Assembly (NCBI RefSeq): GCF_014193655.1
Contig: NZ_JACHZQ010000007.1
Span: forward strand, 310,001-374,000
DNA length: 64,000 nt
Direction of reading: 5' to 3'
Origin: Rhizobium sp. BK313
Lineage (GTDB): Bacteria; Pseudomonadota; Alphaproteobacteria; Rhizobiales; Rhizobiaceae
A program made the translations under genes and the position numbers. Below, one piece after another: positions 1 to 8,897 of this stretch (position 1 is the first letter of the stretch; each line of letters opens with the position of its first letter). Below the pieces are notes generated by a model that was not told where the DNA came from, ran no database searches, and saw only the letters and a program-made list of their open reading frames with translations.

Positions 1-1248
1 AAGCCGGTGTCGCCTGAACGGATAGCGGCTTCGATCGCCAATGCGCTGAAGCTCGATCAGCGCGAGGCCAGGGCTCGTGCCGGACGCAGGTCGCGCTCAA
101 GCACGATCAGCTTCGACGACATCGTCTCGGCGAGCCCGGCGATGATGCGCGTGATCGACTTGGCTCAGCGGGCTGCGCAATCGAACATCCCCGTGGTGCT
201 CGAGGGTGAATCCGGCGTCGGCAAGGAGCTGGTGGCGCGTGCCATTCAGGCTGCTAGCGATCGCGCCGGCAAGCCGTTCGTGACGGTCAATTGCGGCGCC
301 ATTCCGCACAATCTTGTCGAGAGTATTCTCTTCGGCCACGAGAAGGGTGCTTTCACCGGCGCTGCCGAACGGCACGTCGGCAAGTTCATGGAAGCGGACG
401 GCGGCACGCTGTTCCTCGACGAGGTCGGCGATCTGCCGCTGGAAGTGCAGGTCAAGCTCCTGCGCGCCGTGCAGCAGGGCGAGATCGAGACGGTCGGCGC
501 GCGCGTCGCCCAGAAGGTCAATGTCCGGCTGATCTCGGCCACCAACAAGGATCTGATCGAGGAGGTGAAGGCCGGGCGATTCCGTGAAGACCTCTACTAT
601 CGCCTTAACGTTTTCCCGATCACCATGCCGGCGCTGCGCCGCCGCAAGGAGGATATTCCGTACCTTGCCCGTGCCTTCGCCGACCGATTTGCGCACGAAC
701 AGAAGCTCGGTCATTCGCTTTCGATCAGCCCCGGCGCTGTGGCGCTACTGACGGCGTATGACTGGCCGGGCAATATCCGCCAGCTCGAAAACGCGATCTT
801 CCGCGCCGTCGTGCTGTCTGAGGGTTCGGAATTGATCGAAGCCGATTTCCCGCAGATTGCGGCACAGTTGCCGGGGTATTTCACCGCTGAGCACCCGACT
901 TTAGTTGTGGATAATTCCGAGGCTTTCGGCATCGACGCGGCCGCCGCCGAAAGGTTTGATCGCGGTATGCGTGTCATTTCCTCGGATGCGGCTACAACTC
1001 CGCCGCTTTCGATCGTCGAAACGTCATCTGGACATGTATCAGACAATGTCATCGCCAGTACTGACCCGTCCGGCGACGTCAGAAAGCTCGCAGATGTTGA
1101 AGAAGAGCTTATTCGATTCGCTCTCAAATTCTATCGAGGGCAAATGAGCCAAGTGGCAAGGAAGCTCGGAATTGGCCGTTCGACCCTCTATCGAAAGTTG
1201 AAAGACTATGGGATAGACCCGGATGACCCGCAGAAACATGCAGCCTGA
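1..1248 (+). CDS. Sigma-54-dependent activator (NtrC class), 5' end outside window
   Basis: Enhancer-binding activator for sigma-54 RNA polymerase. The frame is open to the left edge. The first visible residues (KPVSPERI) look like the end of a receiver domain, so the full protein is probably a two-component response regulator. Counting from the GTG at 7, the AAA+ domain has Walker A GESGVGKE (67-74), the sigma-54 contact loop GAFTGA (114-119) and Walker B GGTLFLDE (132-139). A Fis-type helix-turn-helix (VARKLGIGRSTLYRKL) closes the C-terminus at about 388-403. Region 300-350 is a variable linker. The partner kinase and target promoter are not in view. The class is certain; the process controlled is unknown. 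Confidence 0.9.
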   Translation, partial: KPVSPERIAASIANALKLDQREARARAGRRSRSSTISFDDIVSASPAMMRVIDLAQRAAQSNIPVVLEGESGVGKELVARAIQAASDRAGKPFVTVNCGAIPHNLVESILFGHEKGAFTGAAERHVGKFMEADGGTLFLDEVGDLPLEVQVKLLRAVQQGEIETVGARVAQKVNVRLISATNKDLIEEVKAGRFREDLYYRLNVFPITMPALRRRKEDIPYLARAFADRFAHEQKLGHSLSISPGAVALLTAYDWPGNIRQLENAIFRAVVLSEGSELIEADFPQIAAQLPGYFTAEHPTLVVDNSEAFGIDAAAAERFDRGMRVISSDAATTPPLSIVETSSGHVSDNVIASTDPSGDVRKLADVEEELIRFALKFYRGQMSQVARKLGIGRSTLYRKLKDYGIDPDDPQKHAA

Positions 1249-1422
1249 GCGTATTTTAACGTTTACGCAAGCATATTTTGTTACCCGTCGTAAAGCACTT
1301 GTTAGTGCATCGTTCACCATGTATGAAGAGGGCGACCATGTGTGGCATTTTTGCCATCGTGTCACCGCAATTGACAGCCATTTGGAACACGATGCGACAT
1401 TGTCTGTCGGACGGGGATCGAA

Positions 1423-3390
1423 TTGCCGAATCTGAGTGGAAATACCAAGCCTAATAGCTTGAGCTGGCGTTCTGCGTGCTCTGAGATATTTCGTAAGGTG
1501 GCCAAGGTCGTAGCCGTTGGCTTCCTTGCGATGGCCGTTTCCACTCCAGTTTTCGTTGGAACCCCTTCCCAGGCAGGCGGCGAAACCCGCAGCCTCAAGA
1601 TCTATTATGTCCATACAGGCGAAAAGGCCGTCATCACCTACAAGCGCAATGGGAAGTTCGATCCGGACGGTCTTCAGAAACTGAACCGTATCCTGCGCGA
1701 CTGGCGTAAAAACCAGCCGACCAAGATGAACCCGCGTTTGTTCGACCTGATTTGGGAAGTCTACCGCGAAAGCGGCTCGCATGAATTCATCTATGTCATC
1801 TGCGGTTTCCGCTCGCCGGGAACCAACGAGATGCTGCGCACGCGTTCGGCCCATACGGGTGTCGCGAAGAAAAGCCAGCATATGCTCGGCAACGCGATGG
1901 ATTTCTATATTCCTGACGTCAAGCTCACGAAGCTGCGCGAGATCGGCATGAAGCTGCAGGTCGGCGGCGTCGGCTACTATCCGACGTCTGGTTCGCCCTT
2001 CGTCCATATGGACGTAGGCGGCGTGCGCGCATGGCCGCGCATGGATCGCCAGGATCTTGTCCGTCTCTTCCCTGACGGCAAGACCATGCATATCCCGGCT
2101 GACGGACGCCCGCTGCCGGGCTATCAGGAGGCGGTTGCCGACTATAAGCGCCGCATGGCATCCGACGATATCCAGGTCGCCAGCTCGTCCTCTTCGCGTC
2201 GCGGTTTCTTCGCCAGGCTGTTTGGTGGCGGTGCGGATGAGGAAGAGGACAATGCGGATGACGGTGCACCGGCAACGGCAGCGCCGACGACCGCCGTTGC
2301 TAGCAACAAGAATCAGCCGGCTCCTTCAGCGGACGATGGCGACGACAGTCAGTCACAGACGCAAGTTGCCAGCATAAATGCGCCTGTTCCGCAAGTACGT
2401 CCGGCCTTCGGCAATCAGCCGGCGGGTAGCGAAGTTGCTTCGGCTCTGATGTCATCACCGCAGGACGCCGCTCAGGATGCGCTTGCCGCAGCCATGCCGG
2501 ATGCGAATGGCCAACAACAGGATCCTCAGCAATATCCGGATCTTCGTGCTTATCACGTTCCCGTGCCGGCGCTGCTTGACCGCCGTTCGCCCGGTGATGC
2601 CGAGCTAGCCTCCGCCGAATCCGACGCGAAGGACCAGACTGCCGACGTGCCTGTCCCGGCCGAGCGTCCGGAAGTGGCTGAAAGCCTGCTAGCCTCTGCC
2701 GATGCCGACCCGGATGCCATCGATGATGCCGCCGATGAAGGCACGCTGTCGCCCTCGATCGTTGCCGCTCTCGAACAGCATCGCAGCAATGAGACGGATG
2801 TAAATGATGGCGTTCCCGTCAATGCGGCCGCCGTTAACAACGTCGCATCCAAGGACGAGATGCCGGTGAAGGATAACACGCCGGCCAAGAATAACGCTGT
2901 TGCCGACAATGAAGCTATCCGGGCAATCGCCGCGGTCTCGCCGCAAAAGAGGCCGGGTCAGCAGATGCCGATGCAGGTGGCAGCACTCGCGCCGACTGCC
3001 AGCGAGATCAAGGTCAGCAGCGGCCGCTTCAACGATAGTTTCGAACCGGCGCGGCCGCAGGAGCGTCCGATTGCTGCCGGTATTGCGACGAAGGGCGGTC
3101 GCCCGAACAAGCAGGATGCCGCGGTGGCTGATGCCGGCCGTGCCACGGTGACCACCGAGCCGAAGCTGACCGAAAAGATGATCTCGCAGTGGGCGATCGC
3201 CAATGCCCGCGTCGAGATCGTCAACCGCCCGGTCAAGGCGCCGCGCTTCGTCAGCCCGACGCTGCGTGCCCAGCCGACCGCCGTCTATACCGAAGGCTTC
3301 AAGGTGCAGACCGCATCGATCGATCCGGAACGCTTCAGTGGTTCGGCCGTGAACTTCCTGCAGGTGAAGAAGTTCAATTCAGTCGAATAG
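1423..3390 (+). CDS. Secreted DUF882 / M15-like peptidase domain protein with long disordered tail
   Basis: 655 aa. A hydrophobic export signal lies at about residues 28-50, ending near PSQAGG. Residues about 60-225 form a DUF882 (peptidase M15-like) domain with the expected metal ligands in SQHMLGNAMDFY and FVHMDVG. That family is related to murein endopeptidases, so a periplasmic peptidoglycan role is inferred. The rest, to 655, is Ala/Pro/Asp-rich and low complexity. The start is TTG, chosen because it puts the signal peptide at the N-terminus and has GGGG about 7 bases upstream; no ATG fits better. It runs alone into a strong terminator. A short ORF with its own RBS overlaps the start (see findings). 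Confidence 0.8.
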   Translation: MPNLSGNTKPNSLSWRSACSEIFRKVAKVVAVGFLAMAVSTPVFVGTPSQAGGETRSLKIYYVHTGEKAVITYKRNGKFDPDGLQKLNRILRDWRKNQPTKMNPRLFDLIWEVYRESGSHEFIYVICGFRSPGTNEMLRTRSAHTGVAKKSQHMLGNAMDFYIPDVKLTKLREIGMKLQVGGVGYYPTSGSPFVHMDVGGVRAWPRMDRQDLVRLFPDGKTMHIPADGRPLPGYQEAVADYKRRMASDDIQVASSSSSRRGFFARLFGGGADEEEDNADDGAPATAAPTTAVASNKNQPAPSADDGDDSQSQTQVASINAPVPQVRPAFGNQPAGSEVASALMSSPQDAAQDALAAAMPDANGQQQDPQQYPDLRAYHVPVPALLDRRSPGDAELASAESDAKDQTADVPVPAERPEVAESLLASADADPDAIDDAADEGTLSPSIVAALEQHRSNETDVNDGVPVNAAAVNNVASKDEMPVKDNTPAKNNAVADNEAIRAIAAVSPQKRPGQQMPMQVAALAPTASEIKVSSGRFNDSFEPARPQERPIAAGIATKGGRPNKQDAAVADAGRATVTTEPKLTEKMISQWAIANARVEIVNRPVKAPRFVSPTLRAQPTAVYTEGFKVQTASIDPERFSGSAVNFLQVKKFNSVE

Positions 3391-3412
3391 CTACCGCTAT
3401 CAACTCCAAAAG

Positions 3413-3442
3413 AAAAACCGCCGAAGCGATTCGGCGGTTTTT
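3413..3442. terminator. Strong hairpin terminator between convergent genes
   Basis: A 13-base arm beginning AAAAACCGCC pairs perfectly with its complement across a GCGA loop. Because the arms start with A and end with T, it has a U-run when transcribed from either side. It separates the DUF882 gene from the convergent gapR-like gene. Confidence 0.85.
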
Positions 3443-3469
3443 CTTTTTCAGGCGATCGTGGCTTGAGGC

Positions 3470-3733
3470 TCAGGCTTCCGGCGGAGCTTCGATCATGCCG
3501 AGGGCGTGAAGATAGGTGTCGAGGATCAGATCTTCCTCCATCCGCTCCTGTTCGTCCTTCTTGCGCAGCGAAATGACCTTCTTCAAGATTTTGGTATCGA
3601 AGCCCATGCCCTTGGCTTCGCCGTAAACATCCTTGATGTCGTCGGCAATGGTCTTCTTTTCTTCTTCCAGCCGTTCGATGCGCTCGACAAAAGCGCGAAG
3701 CTGATCGCGGGCGACGCCATGAGCATCAGACAT
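3470..3733 (-). CDS. gapR: GapR family (DUF2312/UPF0335) nucleoid protein
   Basis: 87 aa, all helical, nearly the whole length being the DUF2312 domain (ARDQLRAFVERIERLEEEKK at the N-terminus, then KGMGFDTKILKKVISLRKKD). In Caulobacter the family member GapR binds AT-rich, overtwisted DNA ahead of replication and transcription. Alphaproteobacteria often carry paralogues, so the exact role here is by homology only. Two ATG codons are adjacent. The second (3733) is chosen because AGGAG then sits about 6 bases upstream rather than almost touching the codon. It is likely monocistronic. Confidence 0.85.
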   Translation of the reverse strand: MSDAHGVARDQLRAFVERIERLEEEKKTIADDIKDVYGEAKGMGFDTKILKKVISLRKKDEQERMEEDLILDTYLHALGMIEAPPEA

Positions 3734-3827
3734 CATTGTCTCCTGATTGCGTGGGATTTTGAATTCGATGGGCCGTTGACCTGCCGCGAAAGGAGCGCGA
3801 GGTCAAGCCGTCTCGATAGAAGTGGCG

Positions 3828-4133
3828 CTATTCTTTCGGCTTGTTCAGCTCAAAAGCGGCTTTTTGCACAGCGGATGCCTCCGCCTGATGCAGATTTTTC
3901 CAGTCGTCATAGGACATGCCGTAGACCATTTCACGCGATTCGTCCTTGGTCACCGGCAGGCCTGCTTCCTCGGCCGCCTCGCGATACCAGTTGGACAGAC
4001 AGTTGCGGCAGAAGCCTGCGAGATTCATCAGGTCGATGTTCTGAACGTCGCTGCGCTCGCGCAGATGGGCGACAAGGCGACGGAAGGCTGCCGCTTCCAG
4101 TTCGGTCTGCTGTTCCTTGGTGAGTTCGGTCAT
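3828..4133 (-). CDS. DUF1244 family small protein
   Basis: 101 aa, matching the usual size of the DUF1244 family (about 95-100 aa). Family features visible are the FCRNCLSNWYREAAEE segment with its Cys pair and MVYGMSYDDWKNLHQ. No biochemical function is established for the family; the CxxC suggests possible metal or redox chemistry, which is inference. The start at 4133 has AGGAG 6 bases upstream; a longer in-frame ATG at 4199 would overlap the neighbouring amidohydrolase gene and has no RBS. It lies just downstream of that gene on the same strand, so co-transcription is likely. Confidence 0.8.
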   Translation of the reverse strand: MTELTKEQQTELEAAAFRRLVAHLRERSDVQNIDLMNLAGFCRNCLSNWYREAAEEAGLPVTKDESREMVYGMSYDDWKNLHQAEASAVQKAAFELNKPKE

Positions 4134-4195
4134 CTCTATCTCCTCAAGCCATTTCACTGGCATGATGTTGTCCAAAACCGCGGCACGCTTTGGTG

Positions 4196-4993
4196 TCAAG
4201 CGTCGTCGTACGGGCCGGTGCGCGACGGGTAGCGCTTGTATTCATGCAGCGCCGGATCGTCGTTCAGTGCCGAAAAGATCGGTGCCAGCCGCTCGGTCCA
4301 TTCGCTGATGCCGGCCTCCTCGCCGATCAAATCTTGGCGAACTTCCAGCAGCGCATGCGGAATGCCCTTGACCATGCAGTGGCGGTACATGGTGTCGTTC
4401 CTGAGCGCCCCGTCGTAGGGTTCGTTGTCGCCTATAACGAGATTGGTGTCGGCACTCAGCTTTGCAAGAAGCGGCAGTACAGCGCGCTCATCGCTATCCC
4501 AGAGCACGCTCGCATGCCAGGGGCGGGGGACGCCCTTCCAGGCCGGCGTGAAGGAATGCAGCGACAGCACCAGCGGCGCCTTGCCAGTCGCCTCCGCGAC
4601 CGATGCGATCGTTTCGTCCACAGCGCGGTGATAGGGCCGGTGGAAAGCTTCGATGCGATAATTCCATTCTTCCTCGGTAATCGGATGATTGCCTGGGATG
4701 ATCGCCCCATCGGAAATCTTCATGATCAGCGTGGGGTCGTCTTCGCCGCGGTTCGGATCGATCAGCAGACGGGAAAAGCCGCCCAGTACGGAGGGCACGC
4801 CGAGCCGCGCCGAAAGCTTGCGGCAAAGGCTCTCGATGCCGATGTCATAGGCGATATGCCGCGAAAAGGCAGTTTCCGGCAGCCCCAGCCGTCCATAACG
4901 TTCGGGGAGGTTCCGCATCGCATGATCGCCGAGGATGACCATGCCTTTGTCACGATTGCCGGATATGATTTCGAAAGATTTGAAGTCATTCAT
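4196..4993 (-). CDS. N-formylglutamate amidohydrolase family protein
   Basis: 265 aa. Family hallmarks in order: an early D-H-A segment (ILGDHAMRNLP), GFSRLLIDPNRGEDDPTLI, the LSLHSFTP metal-ligand region around residues 150-155, and a late E-R-Q segment (HALLEVRQDLI). Classical members cleave N-formyl-L-glutamate in histidine degradation. This family in Rhizobiaceae often lies away from hut genes and the substrate may differ. No hut gene is near, so no hutG symbol is given. Probably first gene of a two-gene unit with the DUF1244 gene. Confidence 0.8.
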   Translation of the reverse strand: MNDFKSFEIISGNRDKGMVILGDHAMRNLPERYGRLGLPETAFSRHIAYDIGIESLCRKLSARLGVPSVLGGFSRLLIDPNRGEDDPTLIMKISDGAIIPGNHPITEEEWNYRIEAFHRPYHRAVDETIASVAEATGKAPLVLSLHSFTPAWKGVPRPWHASVLWDSDERAVLPLLAKLSADTNLVIGDNEPYDGALRNDTMYRHCMVKGIPHALLEVRQDLIGEEAGISEWTERLAPIFSALNDDPALHEYKRYPSRTGPYDDA

Positions 4994-5198
4994 GTGGATT
5001 GTAGATTACCGCATTTTCAGCCCGTTGTTTGATTGCATGCGCGGGCGGAAGGTGCAAGGCTCGGCGTATTGATCGGGCGAGGAGCGGGCCTCAGAGCGCC
5101 GTCACCATCCCGTGAAGAAAATATAATCGATTAGAGTTGCGTTGACATTCGTTGGATGGCGGCGCAAGAAGACGCAACAACGAATAACCGGGAGCCCA

Positions 5199-5687
5199 TT
5201 GGAAGCCGTGTCCAGCCAAGTCGCGCCAAGTTTCGTTACGCGGTCAGGGCCGCTTGCCCGATTCGCATTTTTCATCCTTGCCGCTGCCGCGCCGTTTTTC
5301 TTCATGCCAAATGCAGCCCATGCCGATTTCCGCGTCTGCAATGGTACGCAGAATCTCGTGGGCGTGGCGATCGGCTATCGTGCAAAGGAAGGCTGGGTGA
5401 CCGAGGGATGGTGGCAAGTGCCGGCCACCACCTGCGCCACTTTGATCGAAGGGCCGCTCCAGTCCCGCTATTATTACCTCTACGCAGAAGACGCAGCTCG
5501 CGGCGGCCGCTGGACGGGCGATGTCGAAATGTGCGTGGCGGAAAATGAATTCAAGATCCCGGGCGTGAAGGATTGCTACGCGCGCGGCTACCAGAAAATG
5601 GGATTCAAGGAATACGACACGGGGCGTCAGGCGAGCTGGATGGTTCAGCTTTCCGATACCCCGGGCAGCCAAGAGAGCCAGAATTGA
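5199..5687 (+). CDS. DUF1036 secreted protein
   Basis: About 162 aa. A membrane-spanning export signal (LARFAFFILAAAAPFFF) ends in AAHADF, then a DUF1036 domain begins with RVCNGTQNLVGVAIGY and includes EGWWQVPATTC and RYYYLYAED. The domain is of unknown function and is found in periplasmic alphaproteobacterial proteins; the several Cys could form disulfides. The start is uncertain: TTG 5199 is preceded by GGGAG, but the frame also opens at TTG 5142 and GTG 5208. The stop overlaps the pyruvate kinase start by one base (TGATG), so the two are translationally coupled. Confidence 0.75.
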   Translation: MEAVSSQVAPSFVTRSGPLARFAFFILAAAAPFFFMPNAAHADFRVCNGTQNLVGVAIGYRAKEGWVTEGWWQVPATTCATLIEGPLQSRYYYLYAEDAARGGRWTGDVEMCVAENEFKIPGVKDCYARGYQKMGFKEYDTGRQASWMVQLSDTPGSQESQN

Positions 5688-7126
5688 TGAAACGCAACAG
5701 AAAAGTCAAAATCCTAGCGACGCTAGGCCCGGCCTCCTCCTCCGAGGAGATGATCCAGAAGCTTCATGAAGCCGGCGCAGACCTGTTCCGCATCAACATG
5801 AGCCACGCCAGCCATGATGTGATGCGCGCGCTGATTCAGCGTATCCGCGCCGTCGAGGCCCGCTGCGGCCGTCCGATCGGTATTCTCGCCGACTTGCAGG
5901 GTCCCAAGCTGCGCGTCGGCAAGTTTGCCGAAACCAAGGTCGATCTCAAACCCGGCCAGACATTCACGCTCGACAACAACGACACGCCCGGCGACAATAC
6001 CCGCGTGTTCCTGCCGCATCCGGAAATCCTGGAAGCGGTTCAGCCCGGTCACCGTCTGCTGATCGACGATGGCAAGCTGGCGCTCCGCGCGGAAAAATGC
6101 GACGGCAAGAGCATCGTCGCGACCGTCATTTCCGGCACGAAGATTTCCGACCGGAAGGGCGTCAGCCTGCCTGATACGCTGCTTGGCGTCGGCGCGCTGA
6201 CCGAAAAGGATCGCGTTGACCTCGACGCCGTGCTCGCCACCAACGAAGTCGACTGGGTGGCGCTCTCGTTCATCCAGCGCCCGGAAGACCTGTCCGAAGT
6301 CCGCAAGATTTCGCGCGGCCGCGTCGGCCTGATGTCGAAGATCGAGAAGCCGCAGGCCGTCGAGCGCATCGAGGAAATCATCGAGCTTTCCGACGCGCTG
6401 ATGGTTGCCCGCGGCGACCTCGGCGTCGAAATGCCGCTCGAAGCCGTTCCCGGCATCCAGAAGCAGTTGATCCGCGCCTGCCGTCGTTCCGGCAAGCCGG
6501 TGGTCGTCGCCACGCAGATGCTGGAATCGATGATCTCCGCGCCGGTTCCGACCCGCGCTGAAGTCTCCGACGTCGCCACCGCCGTCTTCGAGGGTGCCGA
6601 TGCCGTCATGCTGTCGGCTGAATCCGCCTCCGGTGACTATCCGGTCGAGGCCGTATCGATGATGGCCTCGATCGCCAGCACGATTGAGCGCGAGCCGCAT
6701 TATTCGGGCATCATCTACGCGCAGCGCGCCCAGCCGGAAGCAACCGGCGCCGACGCCATTTCGCTTGCCGCCCGACAGATCGCCGAGACGCTGAAGCTCG
6801 CCGCGATCGTCTGCTACACCTCCTCGGGCACGACCGGCCTGCGCGCCTCGCGCGAGCGGCCGCAGGTTCCGATCCTGGCGCTGTCGCCGATCATCCAGAC
6901 GGCCCGTCGCCTGTCGGTTGTCTGGGGCATGCACTGTGTCGTTACCCATGACGCCACCGACCTTGACGACATGGTTAACAATGCCTGCCGCATCGTCGCG
7001 GAAGAAGGCTTCGGCAAGCCCGGCGACCGCATCATCATCTCGGCCGGTGTGCCGCTCGGCACTCCCGGCGCGACCAATATGTTGCGCATCGCCTATATCG
7101 GCTCGGACGGCCAGTCCGGCATGTAA
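5687..7126 (+). CDS. pyk: Pyruvate kinase
   Basis: 479 aa, standard length. Converts phosphoenolpyruvate and ADP to pyruvate and ATP in the cytoplasm. The N-terminal barrel has KILATLGPASS, FRINMSH and LADLQGPKLRVG. The substrate/Mg site motif LMVARGDLGVEMPLE follows, with EAVPGIQKQLI after it, then the allosteric C-domain (about 350-479). The start is ATG 5687, whose first base is the last base of the upstream DUF1036 stop; upstream in-frame codons would lie inside that gene. It ends at a strong terminator. The DUF1036-pyk pairing looks deliberate because of the overlap. Confidence 0.95.
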   Translation: MKRNRKVKILATLGPASSSEEMIQKLHEAGADLFRINMSHASHDVMRALIQRIRAVEARCGRPIGILADLQGPKLRVGKFAETKVDLKPGQTFTLDNNDTPGDNTRVFLPHPEILEAVQPGHRLLIDDGKLALRAEKCDGKSIVATVISGTKISDRKGVSLPDTLLGVGALTEKDRVDLDAVLATNEVDWVALSFIQRPEDLSEVRKISRGRVGLMSKIEKPQAVERIEEIIELSDALMVARGDLGVEMPLEAVPGIQKQLIRACRRSGKPVVVATQMLESMISAPVPTRAEVSDVATAVFEGADAVMLSAESASGDYPVEAVSMMASIASTIEREPHYSGIIYAQRAQPEATGADAISLAARQIAETLKLAAIVCYTSSGTTGLRASRERPQVPILALSPIIQTARRLSVVWGMHCVVTHDATDLDDMVNNACRIVAEEGFGKPGDRIIISAGVPLGTPGATNMLRIAYIGSDGQSGM

Positions 7127-7150
7127 CGGCCGGGTTCCTACTAGTATCGA

Positions 7151-7183
7151 AGCCCGTCGCCTGAGAAAGGCGGCGGGCTTTTT
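7151..7183 (+). terminator. Rho-independent terminator of pyk
   Basis: Arms AGCCCGTCGCC and GGCGGCGGGCT (one wobble) across a 7-base loop, followed by TTTTT. Confidence 0.85.
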
Positions 7184-7472
7184 GCGTTATCAGGCAGCCG
7201 CAGCCACCCGGCCAACCCTTGCCGTGAAAAATTAGCTTAGCGGCGGTGGTAAGAGTGGCGGCAAAAAAGGGCTGCCCAAACCCGCCTTTATCTGAGACAA
7301 TCGGATGGGGAGGATTACATCTGCGGCTAACATAGCTGCAGAGGACGGTCTTGAACCGTATCCCGTTGAAGCATCCTTGATCCCGCCCCGTCCGCAGCGA
7401 TGAGTCGGCTGTCGGCAAGCATCTAGCGAACATCTTTCATTGTTCAGTAAACGCGCGCCAGGAGCACTTCAC
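7184..7472. other. Non-coding leader upstream of the SBP56-like gene
   Basis: 289 bases without a supported gene. It holds several possible stems: CTGCGG near 7321 can pair with CCGCAG near 7397, GGACGG with CCGTCC in the same stretch, and ACGGT-CTTGA-ACCGT forms a small hairpin. The alternatives overlap. No known riboswitch class was recognised. Confidence 0.4.
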
Positions 7473-8867
7473 ATGGTAACGTGGAAACCCGATCCAAGCT
7501 TTTATCCATCACCGCGCATGGCCATGAAGGCCGCGCCGGAGACACTTGCCTACGTCGTCGCCTTTGACCCGACGCGAGCGGTTCCCGACGAGCTCTCCGT
7601 CGTCGATGTCGACCCCAAGTCAGCCTCCTACGGTCAGATCATCACGTCCGTTGCGATGCCCAATGTCGGTGACGAGTTGCATCATTTCGGCTGGAACGCG
7701 TGTTCATCCTGCCTTTGCCCGAATGCGCCGCATCCGCATGCGGAACGTCGCTATTTGGTCGTGCCGGGATTGAAGTCCTCGCGCATCCACATTCTCGATA
7801 CCAAGCCCGATGGCCGGAAGCCGTCGATCGTCAAGGTCATCGAGCCCGGCGAGGTCGCCGAACGGGCCGGATATTCCCGGCCGCATACCGTTCACTGCGG
7901 GCCGGAGGGTATTTATATTGCAGCACTCGGCAATGCCGAGGGGAAGGCGCCCGGCGGCGTGTTCCTCATGGATCACGAGACGTTCGAGGTGCGCGGCCAA
8001 TGGGAAATGGATCGCGGACCGCAACAGCTTTCCTATGACGTCTGGTGGCACCTTGGTCACGATACGCTCGTCACCAGCGAGTGGGGCACGCCGGATACCT
8101 TCGAAAACGGCCTGATCCCGGAAGTCCTGCTCGGTGCGAAATATGGTCGCCGCCTGCATTTCTGGGATCTGCACAAGCGTAAGCATCTGCAGACGATCGA
8201 TTTTGGTGACAAGTATCAGCTCGTGTTCGAACTCAGACCGGCGCACGACCCGACCAAGGCTTATGGTTTCGTCAACTGCGTTCTCAGTCTCGAGGATCTC
8301 TCATCCTCGATATGGGTCTGGCATCGGGACGGCGCGAAGTGGGGGGTAACAAAGGTGATCGACATTCCGGCGGAGCCCGCCGATCCGGAGCAGTTGCCAC
8401 CGATGCTTAAGGGTTTCAAGGCCGTACCGCCGCTCGTCACCGATATCGATCTTTCGATGGATGACAGATTTCTCTACGTCTCCTGCTGGGGAACCGGCGA
8501 TCTGCATCAGTACGACGTGTCCGATCCGTTCAAGCCCAAGCTGACAGGCAAGGTCCGGATCGGCGGCATCGTTTCGCGGGCTTCGCACCCAGGAGCGAAG
8601 AACGGCGCGCTGAATGGCGGCCCGCAGATGGTCGAGATCAGCCGCGACGGTCGCCGCGTCTATTTCACCAATTCGCTTTATGGCGCGATCGATGAGCAGT
8701 TCTATCCCGACGGCGTTTCCGGCTGGATGGTGAAGCTTGACGCGGAGCCGGACGGCGGCATTGCCTTCGACGAGAAATTCTTCGTCGAGTGGCCAAAGTC
8801 GCATCGCCCGCATCAGGTCCGCTTGCAGGGTGGAGATTGCTCGTCGGATTCATATTGTTATCCGTAA
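7473..8867 (+). CDS. Selenium-binding protein 56 family / methanethiol oxidase-like
   Basis: 464 aa, full length for the SBP56 beta-propeller family. The conserved N-terminal segment with CSSCLCP and HPHAERRYLVVPGL is present, as are the His-rich propeller motifs (RPHTVHCGPEGIYI, WWHLGHDTL) and the C-terminal HRPHQVRLQGGDCSSD. Bacterial members are copper-dependent methanethiol oxidases giving formaldehyde, sulfide and peroxide; the human homologue is SELENBP1. The assignment here is by family. The start at 7473 has AGGAG 8 bases upstream; the extra 11 codons from 7440 lack an RBS. The membrane gene downstream is probably co-transcribed. Confidence 0.88.
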   Translation: MVTWKPDPSFYPSPRMAMKAAPETLAYVVAFDPTRAVPDELSVVDVDPKSASYGQIITSVAMPNVGDELHHFGWNACSSCLCPNAPHPHAERRYLVVPGLKSSRIHILDTKPDGRKPSIVKVIEPGEVAERAGYSRPHTVHCGPEGIYIAALGNAEGKAPGGVFLMDHETFEVRGQWEMDRGPQQLSYDVWWHLGHDTLVTSEWGTPDTFENGLIPEVLLGAKYGRRLHFWDLHKRKHLQTIDFGDKYQLVFELRPAHDPTKAYGFVNCVLSLEDLSSSIWVWHRDGAKWGVTKVIDIPAEPADPEQLPPMLKGFKAVPPLVTDIDLSMDDRFLYVSCWGTGDLHQYDVSDPFKPKLTGKVRIGGIVSRASHPGAKNGALNGGPQMVEISRDGRRVYFTNSLYGAIDEQFYPDGVSGWMVKLDAEPDGGIAFDEKFFVEWPKSHRPHQVRLQGGDCSSDSYCYP

Positions 8868-8897
8868 GGAGCAAAGGTCAGCCGAACGAGGCGCCTC

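Noticed and set aside
4190..5032. Long open frame opposite the N-formylglutamate amidohydrolase gene
   Set aside because: It is the mirror of a recognised family protein; its translation is compositionally odd and has no RBS or homology-like motifs.
5142..5147. TTGACA as a -35 box for an internal promoter of pyk
   Set aside because: No -10-like hexamer at 16-18 bases; the same TTG is a possible start codon of the DUF1036 gene.
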